DNA of 64,000 bases from Pelagibius marinus (GTDB lineage: Bacteria; Pseudomonadota; Alphaproteobacteria; Kiloniellales; Kiloniellaceae): assembly GCF_014925385.1 (NCBI RefSeq), contig NZ_JACSDK010000001.1:310001-374000 (forward strand). Direction: 5' to 3'. The position numbers were made by a program, and so were the translations under genes. The notes under the pieces are model-generated. The model did not search any database, was not told where the DNA came from, and saw only the letters and a list, made by a program, of their open reading frames with translations. Positions 1-6,871 of the stretch are shown piece by piece. Numbering within the stretch: the first letter of the stretch is position 1; each line of letters begins with the position of its first letter.

Positions 1-382
1 CGATCCGCAGCCTCAGTTCGGGCGCCCGTTCGGTGAAGCGGCTGAGGCGCGGGACCAGCCACTTGGCGGCCAGGATCGGCGGCACCGAGACGGTCAGGGT
101 GTTGGCCGTTTCGTCGCGGCCGAGGGCCGCCGCCGCGGCCAGATGGCGAAAGCCCTCCTGCAGGTGCGCCAGCACCTGGCGGCCGAAGGCGGTCGGCTCT
201 AGGCCCTTGGGGCCGCGGACGAAGACGGCCTGGCCCAGCTGGGCCTCGGCCTTCAGCACCTGATGGCTGACCGCGCCCAGGGATACGCCCAGCTCCTCGG
301 CGGCCGCGGTCAGGCTGCCCAGGCGGCCGGCGGCCTCCACCGCCCGAAGCGCGTTGAGATACAGGCGCGACAGCTCACTCAT
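1..382 (-). CDS. LysR-family transcriptional regulator (C-terminus cut by window edge)
   Basis: The first 127 residues are visible and the rest lies beyond the left edge. An N-terminal winged helix-turn-helix of the LysR type is clear: LTAAAEELGVSLGAVSHQV, then LGQAVFVRGPKGLEPT, which resembles the GcvA subgroup. After about residue 90 the start of the effector-binding domain appears (LTVSVPPILAAKWLVPRL). The ATG at 382 sits inside an inverted repeat (TCATAT, 379-384, with ATATGA, 394-399), so autoregulation is plausible. LysR regulators often control a divergent neighbour; here that would be the short open frame at 454-651. The target is not known. Confidence 0.9.
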   Translation of the reverse strand, partial: MSELSRLYLNALRAVEAAGRLGSLTAAAEELGVSLGAVSHQVLKAEAQLGQAVFVRGPKGLEPTAFGRQVLAHLQEGFRHLAAAAALGRDETANTLTVSVPPILAAKWLVPRLSRFTERAPELRLRI

Positions 383-453
383 ATAGAAAATTTATATGAG
401 TTCAGGCAAAAACGGCAGTGAAATAGGTATGAGCCTATTTCAAAATTATAGGC
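379..453. promoter_or_regulatory. Cluster of operator-like inverted repeats upstream of the LysR gene
   Basis: Three AT-rich inverted repeats lie in 75 bases of otherwise GC-rich DNA: TCATAT/ATATGA (379-384 and 394-399), AAATAGG/CCTATTT (421-427 and 434-440) and GCCTAT/ATAGGC (433-438 and 448-453). The last two overlap and could be alternative half-sites. Their position between a LysR regulator and a divergent frame is typical of a LysR-controlled promoter. The symmetry is seen directly; the function is inferred. Confidence 0.5.
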
Positions 454-651
454 ATGGTTTGGAGCATTCAGATCCCCTGGCTGCCTTGGCCCGGCCTCCC
501 CCGGCGGCCGCGGCACGCCCGGCGGCCGGCCGGCGGGGCGGGGGGCGCCGCCCGGCGGGGGGGGCCGCTCTCGGCCCCCGGCCCCCCTGGGGGCGTGCCG
601 GGGGAGCTGGACGACCTGCCCATCGACCCCCGTGCGCTGGCCGACGAGTAG
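454..651 (+). CDS. Possible small protein divergent from the LysR regulator, unknown function
   Basis: A 65-residue frame opens with MVWSIQIPWLPWPG, passes through a Gly/Pro/Arg-rich low-complexity centre, and ends in an acidic tail (ELDDLPIDPRALADE). The aromatic, hydrophobic beginning and acidic end do not look like a random shadow. However, no good ribosome binding site is visible, and the G- and C-run centre could produce an open frame by chance. It is divergent from the LysR gene and its stop codon forms a short inverted repeat with the stop of the convergent aldehyde dehydrogenase. I do not recognise a family. It could be a remnant or noncoding. Confidence 0.3.
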   Translation: MVWSIQIPWLPWPGLPRRPRHARRPAGGAGGAARRGGPLSAPGPPGGVPGELDDLPIDPRALADE

Positions 652-666
652 GTATATTGTCTCTAC

Positions 667-2055
667 CTAGACGGTGTGGCGCAGGTGGAAGGACTTGGGC
701 CGGGTCAGCATCTCGTAGCCGACCTGCGACAGGGTGGCGCCGCGCCCGGTGTCCTTCACGCCGGTCCAGGCCAGCATGGGGTCCAGGTAGTCGGCGCGGT
801 TCATGAAGACGGTGCCGGTCTCGACCTCGCCGCCGATGGCCTCGGCCGCGGCCAGGTCCCGGGTCCAGATCGAGGCGGTGAGGCCATAGGCGGAGTCGTT
901 CATCAGGCGCACCGCCTCCTCGTCGCCCGAGACCTTCATGATGCCGACCACCGGGCCGAAGCTCTCCTCGGTCATGACCGACATGTCGTGGGTGACGCCG
1001 GTCAGCACCTGCGGGGCCAGGTAGGGCGTGTCCGGCTTGTCGGCGGGGAAGTCCTTGGGGTCCAGGTGGGCGGTGGCGCCGGCCTGCACGGCGGCGGCGA
1101 TCTGGCCGCGCACGAAGTCGGCGGCGGAGGTCTTCACCATCGGCCCCAGGGTGGTCTCCGGGTCCAGCGGGTCGCCCAGCACGTAGCCGCGGGTCAGCTC
1201 GACGAACTTCTCGACGAAGGGGTCGAAGAGGCTGTCGTGCACGTAGACGCGCTCGATGCCGCAGCAGGATTGGCCGGAATTGAAGAAGGCGCCGTCCATG
1301 ATGTTCTCGGCGGCGAAGTCGATGTCGGCGTCGGCGCGCACATAGGCCGGGTCCTTGCCGCCCAGCTCCAGCCCGACGCCGATGAACTGCCCGGCGGCGG
1401 CCTGCTCGATCACCTTGCCGGCCTCGACCGAGCCGGTGAAGTTCACCTGGTCGGCCAGCCGCGCGGCGATGATCTTGCCCACCTGGCCGTGGCTGAGGCA
1501 GAGGTTGGTGAAGAGGCCCTCGGGCAGGCCCGCCTTGTCGGCCGCCTGCTGGAAGCGCTCGCCCACCAGCAGGGTCTGGGCGGCGTGCTTCAGCACCACG
1601 GCGTTGCCGGCCATCAGCGCCGGGACGATGGAGTTCACCGCCGTCAGGTAGGGGAAGTTCCAGGGCGCGATGGTCAGCACCACGCCCAGGGGCTCGCGCT
1701 TGATGTAGCGCTTGAAGCCGTCCTTGGGGTCGGGGACCACCGGGGCGAGGGACTGCTCGGCGATGCCGATCATGCCGCGGGCGCGCTCCTCGAAGCCGCC
1801 CAGCTCGCCGGCGCCGAACTTCACCGGACGGCCCATCTGCCAGGCCAGCTCCGGGATGATGTCGTCCTTCAACGCCAGCATGGCGTCGGTCAGCGCGCTG
1901 CAGTAGCGCGCGCGCTCGGCGATGGGCAGGCGCGCCCAGTCGCGCTGGACCAGGCGGGCGCGCGCGAAGACCGCCTCCACCTGGTCGTCGCCGGCCACCG
2001 GGCGGCGGGCGTATTCGCTGTTGTCGACGGGGGAAATGCAGATGGTCTCGGTCAC
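667..2055 (-). CDS. Aldehyde dehydrogenase family protein
   Basis: This 462-residue NAD(P)-dependent aldehyde dehydrogenase would oxidise an aldehyde to an acid in the cytoplasm. The cofactor and catalytic motifs are all present: APWNFPYLT with Asn133, FTGSVEAGK (about 206-214), the general base Glu230 in LELGGK, and the nucleophile Cys264 in SGQSC. EESFGPVVGI is seen near the C-terminus. The start is a GTG with GGGAG about eight bases upstream. The gene is slightly shorter than typical 480-500-residue members. No pathway gene is adjacent, so the substrate cannot be assigned. The stop codon is paired in an inverted repeat (649-669) with the end of the facing small frame. Confidence 0.93.
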   Translation of the reverse strand: MTETICISPVDNSEYARRPVAGDDQVEAVFARARLVQRDWARLPIAERARYCSALTDAMLALKDDIIPELAWQMGRPVKFGAGELGGFEERARGMIGIAEQSLAPVVPDPKDGFKRYIKREPLGVVLTIAPWNFPYLTAVNSIVPALMAGNAVVLKHAAQTLLVGERFQQAADKAGLPEGLFTNLCLSHGQVGKIIAARLADQVNFTGSVEAGKVIEQAAAGQFIGVGLELGGKDPAYVRADADIDFAAENIMDGAFFNSGQSCCGIERVYVHDSLFDPFVEKFVELTRGYVLGDPLDPETTLGPMVKTSAADFVRGQIAAAVQAGATAHLDPKDFPADKPDTPYLAPQVLTGVTHDMSVMTEESFGPVVGIMKVSGDEEAVRLMNDSAYGLTASIWTRDLAAAEAIGGEVETGTVFMNRADYLDPMLAWTGVKDTGRGATLSQVGYEMLTRPKSFHLRHTV

Positions 2056-2209
2056 GGTGGAACTCCCAGAACAACCCCTGTTGGGAACTCGGCTGCCCGG
2101 AAACGTTCTCCGGGGCCGTCCCTCTCTTCATGATGCGGCGGTTCGATAGCACGACTTGACCCGCTTTTGCATCGCTCACGCGACGCAGGGCGGCTATGCG
2201 TTCAGCTAC

Positions 2210-3016
2210 TCAATCGAAACGGAAGGCCGAGAGCGCGACTTCCATGACCCGGTCGGTGAAGTCGCGCCGCCCGGGGCCGCCGGCGCCGGCCGCCACCATG
2301 AGGGGAAGCAGGTGCTCCTCCTGCCCGCGCGGGTGGGACTGCAGGCCGCCCGGCGCCTCGGCCCAGGCGTCCAGCGCTTGTGCGCGGGCCGCCGGATCGG
2401 CGGCGTTTGCCGTCAGCCAGGCGTCGAAGCTCTGCGAAGGCGCGGTAAAGCGCGGATCGCCGTAGCCGCGCATGTTGTGGAAGCTCATGCCGGAGCCGAG
2501 GATCAGCACGCCCGCCTCGCGCAGGGGGGCCAGGGCGCGCCCGGCGGCCAAGTGCGCGGCCGGGTCCAGGTCGGCGCGCAGCGACAGCGCCACCACCGGC
2601 ACATCGGCCTCGGGGAAGACCAGCTTCAGCGGAATGAAGACGCCGTGGTCGAAGCCGCGCCTGGCGTCTTCGGCGGCGGGCAGCCCCGCGTCCTGTAGCA
2701 GCGCGGCGACCCGCGCGGCCAGCGCCGGGTCGCCCGGGGCCGGATAGGTCAGCTGGTAGGTGTGCGGCGGAAAGCCGTAGTAGTCGAAGATCAGCTCCGG
2801 CGCGGCGGCGCTGGTGACGGTGAAGGTGGGCGCCAGCCAGTGGGCGGAAACCACCAGCACCGCCTTGGGGCGCGCCGGCAGTCCGGCGGCGAGGCCGCGC
2901 AGGTAGGCGGCCATGCGGTCCCAGGCGTCGGGCGGCGTCCAGTCCATGAAGAAGCAGGGGCCGGCGCCGTGCGGCAGGAAGAAGCTGGGCAGTGGTGGGG
3001 CGGTGTCTTGCGGCAT
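2210..3016 (-). CDS. Extradiol ring-cleavage dioxygenase, DODA/YgiD type
   Basis: The 268-residue protein matches the class III extradiol dioxygenase family that includes bacterial YgiD and plant DOPA 4,5-dioxygenase, which open catechol rings with a non-haem metal. Conserved signatures occur in order: FFLPHGAGP with metal-ligand His16, VVSAHW with His59, YYGFPPHTYQLTYPAPG, FDHGVFIPLKL, LGSGMSFHNMRGYG, and a C-terminal HPRGQEEHLLPLM. The length fits the family. ATG at 3016 is preceded by GAGG. The gene stands alone between convergent or divergent neighbours, so the natural substrate is not indicated; a general catechol or DOPA-like substrate is inferred from the family. Confidence 0.9.
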   Translation of the reverse strand: MPQDTAPPLPSFFLPHGAGPCFFMDWTPPDAWDRMAAYLRGLAAGLPARPKAVLVVSAHWLAPTFTVTSAAAPELIFDYYGFPPHTYQLTYPAPGDPALAARVAALLQDAGLPAAEDARRGFDHGVFIPLKLVFPEADVPVVALSLRADLDPAAHLAAGRALAPLREAGVLILGSGMSFHNMRGYGDPRFTAPSQSFDAWLTANAADPAARAQALDAWAEAPGGLQSHPRGQEEHLLPLMVAAGAGGPGRRDFTDRVMEVALSAFRFD

Positions 3017-3177
3017 GGGGCCTCGCGCGGCGGGAAGACTTCAAGATATAGGCGCGGGCGCGGCAATTGCCATGCCGGCCCCGTTCCACCTCTCAAGGTC
3101 GTTTGACACGCCCATTTGACAGGCGGGGGCAAAGCATCGGACAAAGAAGGACCCCTTTCCCGCCGAGAGGTCATGTC

Positions 3178-3375
3178 ATGTCCCAGTCACGCCTGCCGCT
3201 CTGGCAGCGTCTTCTCATCACGGTTCTGGTGATGCTGGCGGCGAGCTATATCGCCGGCCTGATCTGGAACGCCGTCTTCGGCTTCGCCCTGCCGCCCTAT
3301 GTCGCCGGGGTCATCGGCGGCTTGAGTGCGATCCCGGTTTGGGACCTGCTGCAGCGTATCCGCCCGAACGGCTGA
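3178..3375 (+). CDS. Small membrane protein, unknown function
   Basis: A 65-residue protein with a short polar N-terminus (MSQSRLPLWQR), a strong transmembrane helix (about residues 12-34, LLITVLVMLAASYIAGLIW) and a second hydrophobic stretch (about 35-55, ending GVIGGLSAIPVWDLLQRI). GAGAGG lies just upstream of the chosen ATG, which is why I start here and not further upstream. It is probably an inner-membrane protein with two helices. It is convergent with ohrR. No family is recognised. Confidence 0.7.
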   Translation: MSQSRLPLWQRLLITVLVMLAASYIAGLIWNAVFGFALPPYVAGVIGGLSAIPVWDLLQRIRPNG

Positions 3376-3386
3376 GCCTTAGGGAC

Positions 3387-3842
3387 CTAAGCCGCCTCGA
3401 CCGTCTCCAGGATGGCGTCGCGCACCGCTGTGACGCGCTCGCGCAGCTGGCCGAGCTCACGGGCGCTGCATTGCGTGGCGGCCAGGACCGACTTCGGCAC
3501 CTGCTTCGCCTTCTCGCGCAGCCGCCGTCCCTTCGGGGTCAGGCGGATGGTGACCTGCCGCTCGTCCTCGCGGCTGCGCTCGCGGCGCAGCAGTTCCGCG
3601 GTCTCCATGCGCTTGAGCAGCGGCGTCAGGGTGCTGGATTCCAGCATCAGCTGGGCGCCCAGGCTGCCGACGCTGCGGGCGTCCTCTTCCCACAAGGCCA
3701 GCAGGACCAGGTACTGCGGGTAGGTCACGCCCAGGCGGTCCAGCAGCGGCTTGTAGGCGCGGTTCAGCGCGTGCGCCGTCGAATAGACGGCGAAGCAGAA
3801 CTGCTCGTCCAGCCCCAGGGAGTCGGTCTTCTTCGCGGCCAT
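3387..3842 (-). CDS. ohrR: MarR-family organic peroxide sensor, OhrR type
   Basis: This 151-residue regulator has the OhrR hallmarks: the redox-active cysteine at residue 16 in EQFCFAVYSTAHAL, the GVTYPQYLVLLALWE helix, and a MarR wing (RMETAELLRRERSREDERQV). In the family, the reduced dimer represses ohr, and oxidation of the cysteine by organic hydroperoxides releases DNA. An upstream in-frame ATG at 3902 exists, but the family start pattern favours ATG at 3842. It is divergent from ohr, and the shared intergenic region holds three copies of a TAGATCGCGC-like sequence. Only one conserved cysteine is near the N-terminus, as expected. Confidence 0.93.
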   Translation of the reverse strand: MAAKKTDSLGLDEQFCFAVYSTAHALNRAYKPLLDRLGVTYPQYLVLLALWEEDARSVGSLGAQLMLESSTLTPLLKRMETAELLRRERSREDERQVTIRLTPKGRRLREKAKQVPKSVLAATQCSARELGQLRERVTAVRDAILETVEAA

Positions 3843-3888
3843 GAGTCGTCTCCGAGAATCCATTCTTCTCCTCAAATATATGCGCCAA

Positions 3889-3984
3889 TAGATCGCGCGC
3901 AAGCTAATCGCGCAGAAAATACATGTTGCTTATCAGGGTGTTGCGAAAAAGTTGGATTATGCCTATTGCACGATTAGATCGCGC
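3889..3984. promoter_or_regulatory. Putative OhrR operators between ohrR and ohr
   Basis: TAGATCGCGC occurs exactly at 3889-3898 and 3975-3984, and a variant CTAATCGCGC at 3904-3913. All lie between the divergent ohrR and ohr start codons. The spacing allows one pair close to ohrR and one site close to ohr, as expected of an autoregulated repressor that also controls its target. The repeats are seen directly; assigning them to OhrR is inferred from position. Confidence 0.6.
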
Positions 3985-4050
3985 ACGACATATATTCTGC
4001 ATCCCAAGGCGGAATGGCTCCGCCGGAAAGGCAGAACAGGAGTACGCGAG

Positions 4051-4473
4051 ATGAAGGTTCTCTACACGACCGAAGCCAGCGCCACCGGGGGCCGTACCGG
4101 CTCCGCCGCGACCAGCGACGGCGCTTTTTCCGTTGCCCTGACGACGCCGAAGGAGCTCGGCGGCCCGGGCGGCGAGGGCAACAATCCCGAGCAGCTCTTC
4201 GCCGCCGGCTACTCGGCCTGCTTCCTGGGCGCGGTGAAGTTCGTCGGCGCCCAGAAGAAGGTGAAGATCGCCGAGGACAGCAAGGTGACCGCCACGGTCG
4301 GCATCGGTCCGCGCGACGACGGCGAGGGCTTCGGCCTGGATGTCGCCCTCGCGGTCAGCCTGCCGGGCCTGGAGCGTGACGTCGCCCAGGCGGTGGTCGA
4401 CCAGGCGCATATCGTCTGCCCCTACTCCCACGCCACCCGCAACGGCCTGGATGTGCGCGTGACCCTGGTTTAA
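4051..4473 (+). CDS. ohr: Organic hydroperoxide resistance protein Ohr
   Basis: This 140-residue OsmC/Ohr-family thiol peroxidase reduces organic and lipid hydroperoxides in the cytoplasm, using dihydrolipoyl groups in characterised members. Both catalytic cysteines are visible: Cys57 in GYSACFLGAVK and Cys123 in HIVCPYSHATRNG. The activating Arg (residue 15, TGGRTGSA) and Glu47 (NNPEQLF) are also in place. The length is typical. The ATG at 4051 follows the GGCAGAACAGGAG leader. It is divergent from ohrR and a hairpin at 4509-4554 probably terminates it. Confidence 0.96.
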   Translation: MKVLYTTEASATGGRTGSAATSDGAFSVALTTPKELGGPGGEGNNPEQLFAAGYSACFLGAVKFVGAQKKVKIAEDSKVTATVGIGPRDDGEGFGLDVALAVSLPGLERDVAQAVVDQAHIVCPYSHATRNGLDVRVTLV

Positions 4474-4508
4474 GGCCGCAAGGCCCCCTAAGTAAGGAAT
4501 GACAGACA

Positions 4509-4554
4509 GACGCAAGGCCGGGGCGCGGCAGGAACCCGTTCCGGCTTTTGCGTC
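4509..4554 (+). terminator. Terminator-like hairpin after ohr
   Basis: GACGCAAGGCCGG (from 4509) pairs with CCGGCTTTTGCGTC (to 4554), giving a long stem with a small T-rich bulge on the 3' side. It lies 35 bases past the ohr stop and before the next gene. There is no long T-run directly after the stem. Confidence 0.45.
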
Positions 4555-4585
4555 ACTTGCCGTTACCTGAAGGGAGGACTGCGCG

Positions 4586-5269
4586 ATGGCCGAAACCGTT
4601 CTCATCGTCGGCGCCGGGGCGGGGCTCAGTGCCTCGGTGGCGCGGCGCTTCGCCAAGGATGGGGCGCAGATCGCCCTGGCGGCGCGCAATACCGACAAGC
4701 TGGCCGACCTGGCCGGGGAGCTGGGGGCCGGGGTCTATCCCTGCGACGTCACGGAGCGGGCGGCCGTTGATGCCATGGTGGGCGCGGTGACCCGGGACCT
4801 GGGCGTGCCGGACGTGGTGCTGTTCAACGCTTCGGGCCGCCAGCGCGGCCCCTTCACCGAGCTGGACCCCGAGGCGGTCAAGCAGGCCCTGCTGGTGTCC
4901 TGCTACGGCGGCTACCTGCTCTGCAATGCCGTGGTGCCGGCCATGCTGGAGCGCGGCAGCGGTACCATCCTGCTGACCGGCGCCTCGGCCAGCGTAAAGG
5001 GCTATCCGCGCTCGGCGCCCTTCGCCATGGGCAAGTTCGGCCTGCGCGGCCTGGCCCAGTCCCTGGCCCGCGAGCTGCAGCCCGAAGGGATTCACGTCGC
5101 CCACTTCGTCATCGACGGCGGTATCCGCTCGGCGGCGCGCCCCGACGACGGCCGCGACGCCCTGCTGGATCCCGACGCCATCGCCGAGACCTATTTCCAG
5201 GTCGCCCGCCAGCACCGCTCGGCCTGGACCTGGGAGGTGGAGCTGCGCCCCTGGGTCGAGAGCTTCTAG
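4586..5269 (+). CDS. Short-chain dehydrogenase/reductase-like protein lacking the catalytic tyrosine
   Basis: A 227-residue Rossmann-fold protein of the SDR superfamily. The cofactor loop is GAGAGLS (residues 9-15), the DVT acidic position is present, and the NAG motif is replaced by FNASG. In the active-site region the family YxxxK is FAMGK (SAPFAMGKFGLRG), so the usual tyrosine is phenylalanine while the lysine remains. A subgroup of bacterial SDRs with FxxxKF and GIHVAHFVIDGGI shares this pattern, so it is probably not a sequencing error. Enzyme activity by the classical mechanism is doubtful. It could be a cofactor-binding protein or use another acid. Confidence 0.85.
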   Translation: MAETVLIVGAGAGLSASVARRFAKDGAQIALAARNTDKLADLAGELGAGVYPCDVTERAAVDAMVGAVTRDLGVPDVVLFNASGRQRGPFTELDPEAVKQALLVSCYGGYLLCNAVVPAMLERGSGTILLTGASASVKGYPRSAPFAMGKFGLRGLAQSLARELQPEGIHVAHFVIDGGIRSAARPDDGRDALLDPDAIAETYFQVARQHRSAWTWEVELRPWVESF

Positions 5270-5292
5270 CCCCACCTCTCCATTCAGTCTTC

Positions 5293-5349
5293 AGGCGGTG
5301 AAGCCCCCGCCCCTAGGCGGTGAAGCCCCCGCCCCTAGGCGGTGAAGCC
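5293..5349. repeat. 22-bp tandem duplication over the 3' end of the VOC gene
   Basis: AGGCGGTGAAGCCCCCGCCCCT occurs twice exactly (5293-5314 and 5315-5336), followed by a partial third copy (AGGCGGTGAAGCC, 5337-5349). On the minus strand this duplicates the last codons and the TAG stop of the glyoxalase-like gene. It looks like a recent slippage duplication and does not alter the protein because the first stop is retained. Confidence 0.9.
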
Positions 5350-5724
5350 GTTGTGGATGGCTTCCAGCTTGTTGCCGAAGGGATCGCGCACGAAGGCGGC
5401 ATAGACGTCGGCCTTGGGATAGCCCGGGCGCGGGCCCGGCGCGCCCTCGTCGCTGCCGCCGTTGTCGAGCGCGGCCTTGGAGAAGGCGTCGACCGCCTCG
5501 CGGCTGGCGGCGGCAAAGCAGATGTGGGTGCCATTGCCGGCGCTGGCCGCCTGCTTGTCGAAAGGCAGGATGATGACGAACTGCGGCACGCTGGTGCCGT
5601 AGGCGGCAAGCCCGTCCAGGGCGGCCAGGCAGTCGCAGCCCAGCGCCTTCATCACCGGGTCGTAGAACTTGCGGGCGGTTGCGATGTCGGGCACGCCGAC
5701 GCTGGCATGATCGATCAGGGTCAT
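5335..5724 (-). CDS. Glyoxalase/VOC-fold protein
   Basis: The 129-residue protein belongs to the vicinal-oxygen-chelate superfamily. It opens with LIDHASVGVPDIATARKFYDPV, which includes a first metal-ligand-type His (residue 5), and has the second-half signature HICFAA (about 67-72) and YAAFVRDPFGNKLEAIHNG at the end with a Glu that often binds metal. Members include glyoxalase I, extradiol dioxygenases and fosfomycin/bleomycin resistance proteins; this one resembles the uncharacterised bacterial glyoxalase-like group. A specific substrate cannot be given. Its 3' end carries the 22-bp tandem duplication. Confidence 0.88.
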   Translation of the reverse strand: MTLIDHASVGVPDIATARKFYDPVMKALGCDCLAALDGLAAYGTSVPQFVIILPFDKQAASAGNGTHICFAAASREAVDAFSKAALDNGGSDEGAPGPRPGYPKADVYAAFVRDPFGNKLEAIHNGFTA

Positions 5725-5756
5725 GGTCGTTTTCCTATATTGAAAGGGAACAAGGG

Positions 5757-6110
5757 TCAGGGCGCGACGACGATCTCGCCGCGCATCATGGGGTGGAAGG
5801 CGCAGAGGTAGGCGAAGTTCCCGGCGGCGCCGAAGCTGGCGCGAAAGCTTGCCTGCCTGGCAAGCTCACCGCTGTCCCAGGCGCCGTCCACGTCGCTGGC
5901 GGTATGCGGGGCGAGATCCAGGTTCACCCACTCGACGCTGTCGCCGGGGCGCACCTCCAGGCGCTGCGGCCGGAAGGCGAAGTCCTCGATGATCACGCGG
6001 TGCAGCCTGGGCGCCCCGCCGCCGGCGGCGCCGGAAGAGCCCGGAAGCCCCCCCGACACCGGCCCGGCGACCAGCAGGGCCAGCAACGCCGTGACGGCGA
6101 TGCGCGCCAT
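5757..6110 (-). CDS. Exported cupredoxin (plastocyanin/amicyanin-like blue copper protein)
   Basis: A 117-residue protein with an N-terminal signal peptide (about 1-20, ALLALLVAGPVSG) and a single cupredoxin domain. The type 1 copper ligands are all visible: His69 (LAPHTA), Cys103, His106 and Met109 in YLCAFHPMM. The FAFRPQRLEVRPGDSVEWVN strand is typical of amicyanin-like proteins. It probably carries electrons or copper in the periplasm. It sits directly downstream (3-base gap) of the DUF4142 lipoprotein gene on the same strand, suggesting an operon. Confidence 0.92.
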   Translation of the reverse strand: MARIAVTALLALLVAGPVSGGLPGSSGAAGGGAPRLHRVIIEDFAFRPQRLEVRPGDSVEWVNLDLAPHTASDVDGAWDSGELARQASFRASFGAAGNFAYLCAFHPMMRGEIVVAP

Positions 6111-6113
6111 GGT

Positions 6114-6647
6114 TCAGCCGCAGTTCAGCGAGGCGACCATGCCCTCGGCATGGCCTTCGTGGACCTTGAAGGTCACCAGGGCGTCGGACAGCAGGTCCTT
6201 CAGCTCCGGCACCGTGGCCTGGGGAATGAAGCTGCCTTCAACGGTCTGGTTGACGACCTGGTGATAGCCCAGCTCGTTGGTCGCGTAGGCGCAGTCGAAG
6301 GCCTGCCCCTTGAGGGCGACCAGCTCGGCGCGCTTCTGCCCGGCGCCCTTGACCAGAGCGCGGCTCAGGTCGTTGTCCTGGGGCGTCACCTTCAGCTTGG
6401 TGATCAGCGCCACGGCCTCGTCGTTCACCGCGCTGTGGTCGCGGATCATGGTGGCGGCGAAGTCGCGCACCGTCTCGTTCTCCGACAGGGCCAGCGCCAG
6501 GTGCGCATAGCGGATATCCAGGTTGCCGGCGGTGTAGGCGCTGTGGGCAATCTCCAGGTCGTTCATGGCTTTTTCGTCGGCCGAGGCGCAGCCCGCGGCG
6601 GCGACGGAGAGCACAGCGACGGTGGTAAGAAGCAATCTGCGGGGCAT
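6114..6647 (-). CDS. DUF4142 (ferritin-like) exported protein
   Basis: The 177-residue protein has a signal sequence with a lipobox-like end (VAAAGCAS, Cys about residue 20) and a helical body of the DUF4142 type, which is a ferritin-like four-helix domain. Conserved stretches are AHSAYTAGNLDIRYAHLAL, FAATMIRDHSAVNDEA and LGYHQVVNQTVEGSFIP. DUF4142 proteins are outer-membrane or periplasmic and their biochemical role is not established. The cupredoxin gene follows with only three bases between them, so a periplasmic redox or metal role for the pair is a reasonable inference. Confidence 0.85.
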   Translation of the reverse strand: MPRRLLLTTVAVLSVAAAGCASADEKAMNDLEIAHSAYTAGNLDIRYAHLALALSENETVRDFAATMIRDHSAVNDEAVALITKLKVTPQDNDLSRALVKGAGQKRAELVALKGQAFDCAYATNELGYHQVVNQTVEGSFIPQATVPELKDLLSDALVTFKVHEGHAEGMVASLNCG

Positions 6648-6871
6648 CTGTCTTTCCTTTTCTTGGGATAAGGGGATGCCTTGCCCGCCGCGCGGTCGGC
6701 GGCGCGCGGGGCGGGCGGTCCCCCCCCCCTGTCTGTTGAGACTCGGAAGTCAATTCCTGCCGACAGGGCGAAGCTGGGCCCGGAGGGACGATCAATCAAT
6801 CTAGGCAGGAGAATGCGGGACTAGCGGCAGCTTGTTCGGGACGATCTGCAAAGAATCGCCGGTCTATGACC

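Noticed and set aside
446-2179. 577-codon and 485-codon open frames overlapping the aldehyde dehydrogenase in other frames
   Set aside because: Low-complexity Arg/Pro/Gly and His/Gly-rich sequences with no motifs, overlapping an enzyme with complete catalytic residues.
3952-4050. N-terminal extension of ohr from an ATG at 3958-type frame
   Set aside because: It would run through the operator repeats, and the family begins at the MKVLYTTEA start at 4051.
5293-5349. Possible CRISPR-like array
   Set aside because: The repeats are directly adjacent with no spacers and only two and a half copies.
6720-6729. Run of ten C upstream of the DUF4142 gene
   Set aside because: A possible phase-variable tract, but it lies in a non-coding spacer with no gene or promoter position that it would clearly switch.
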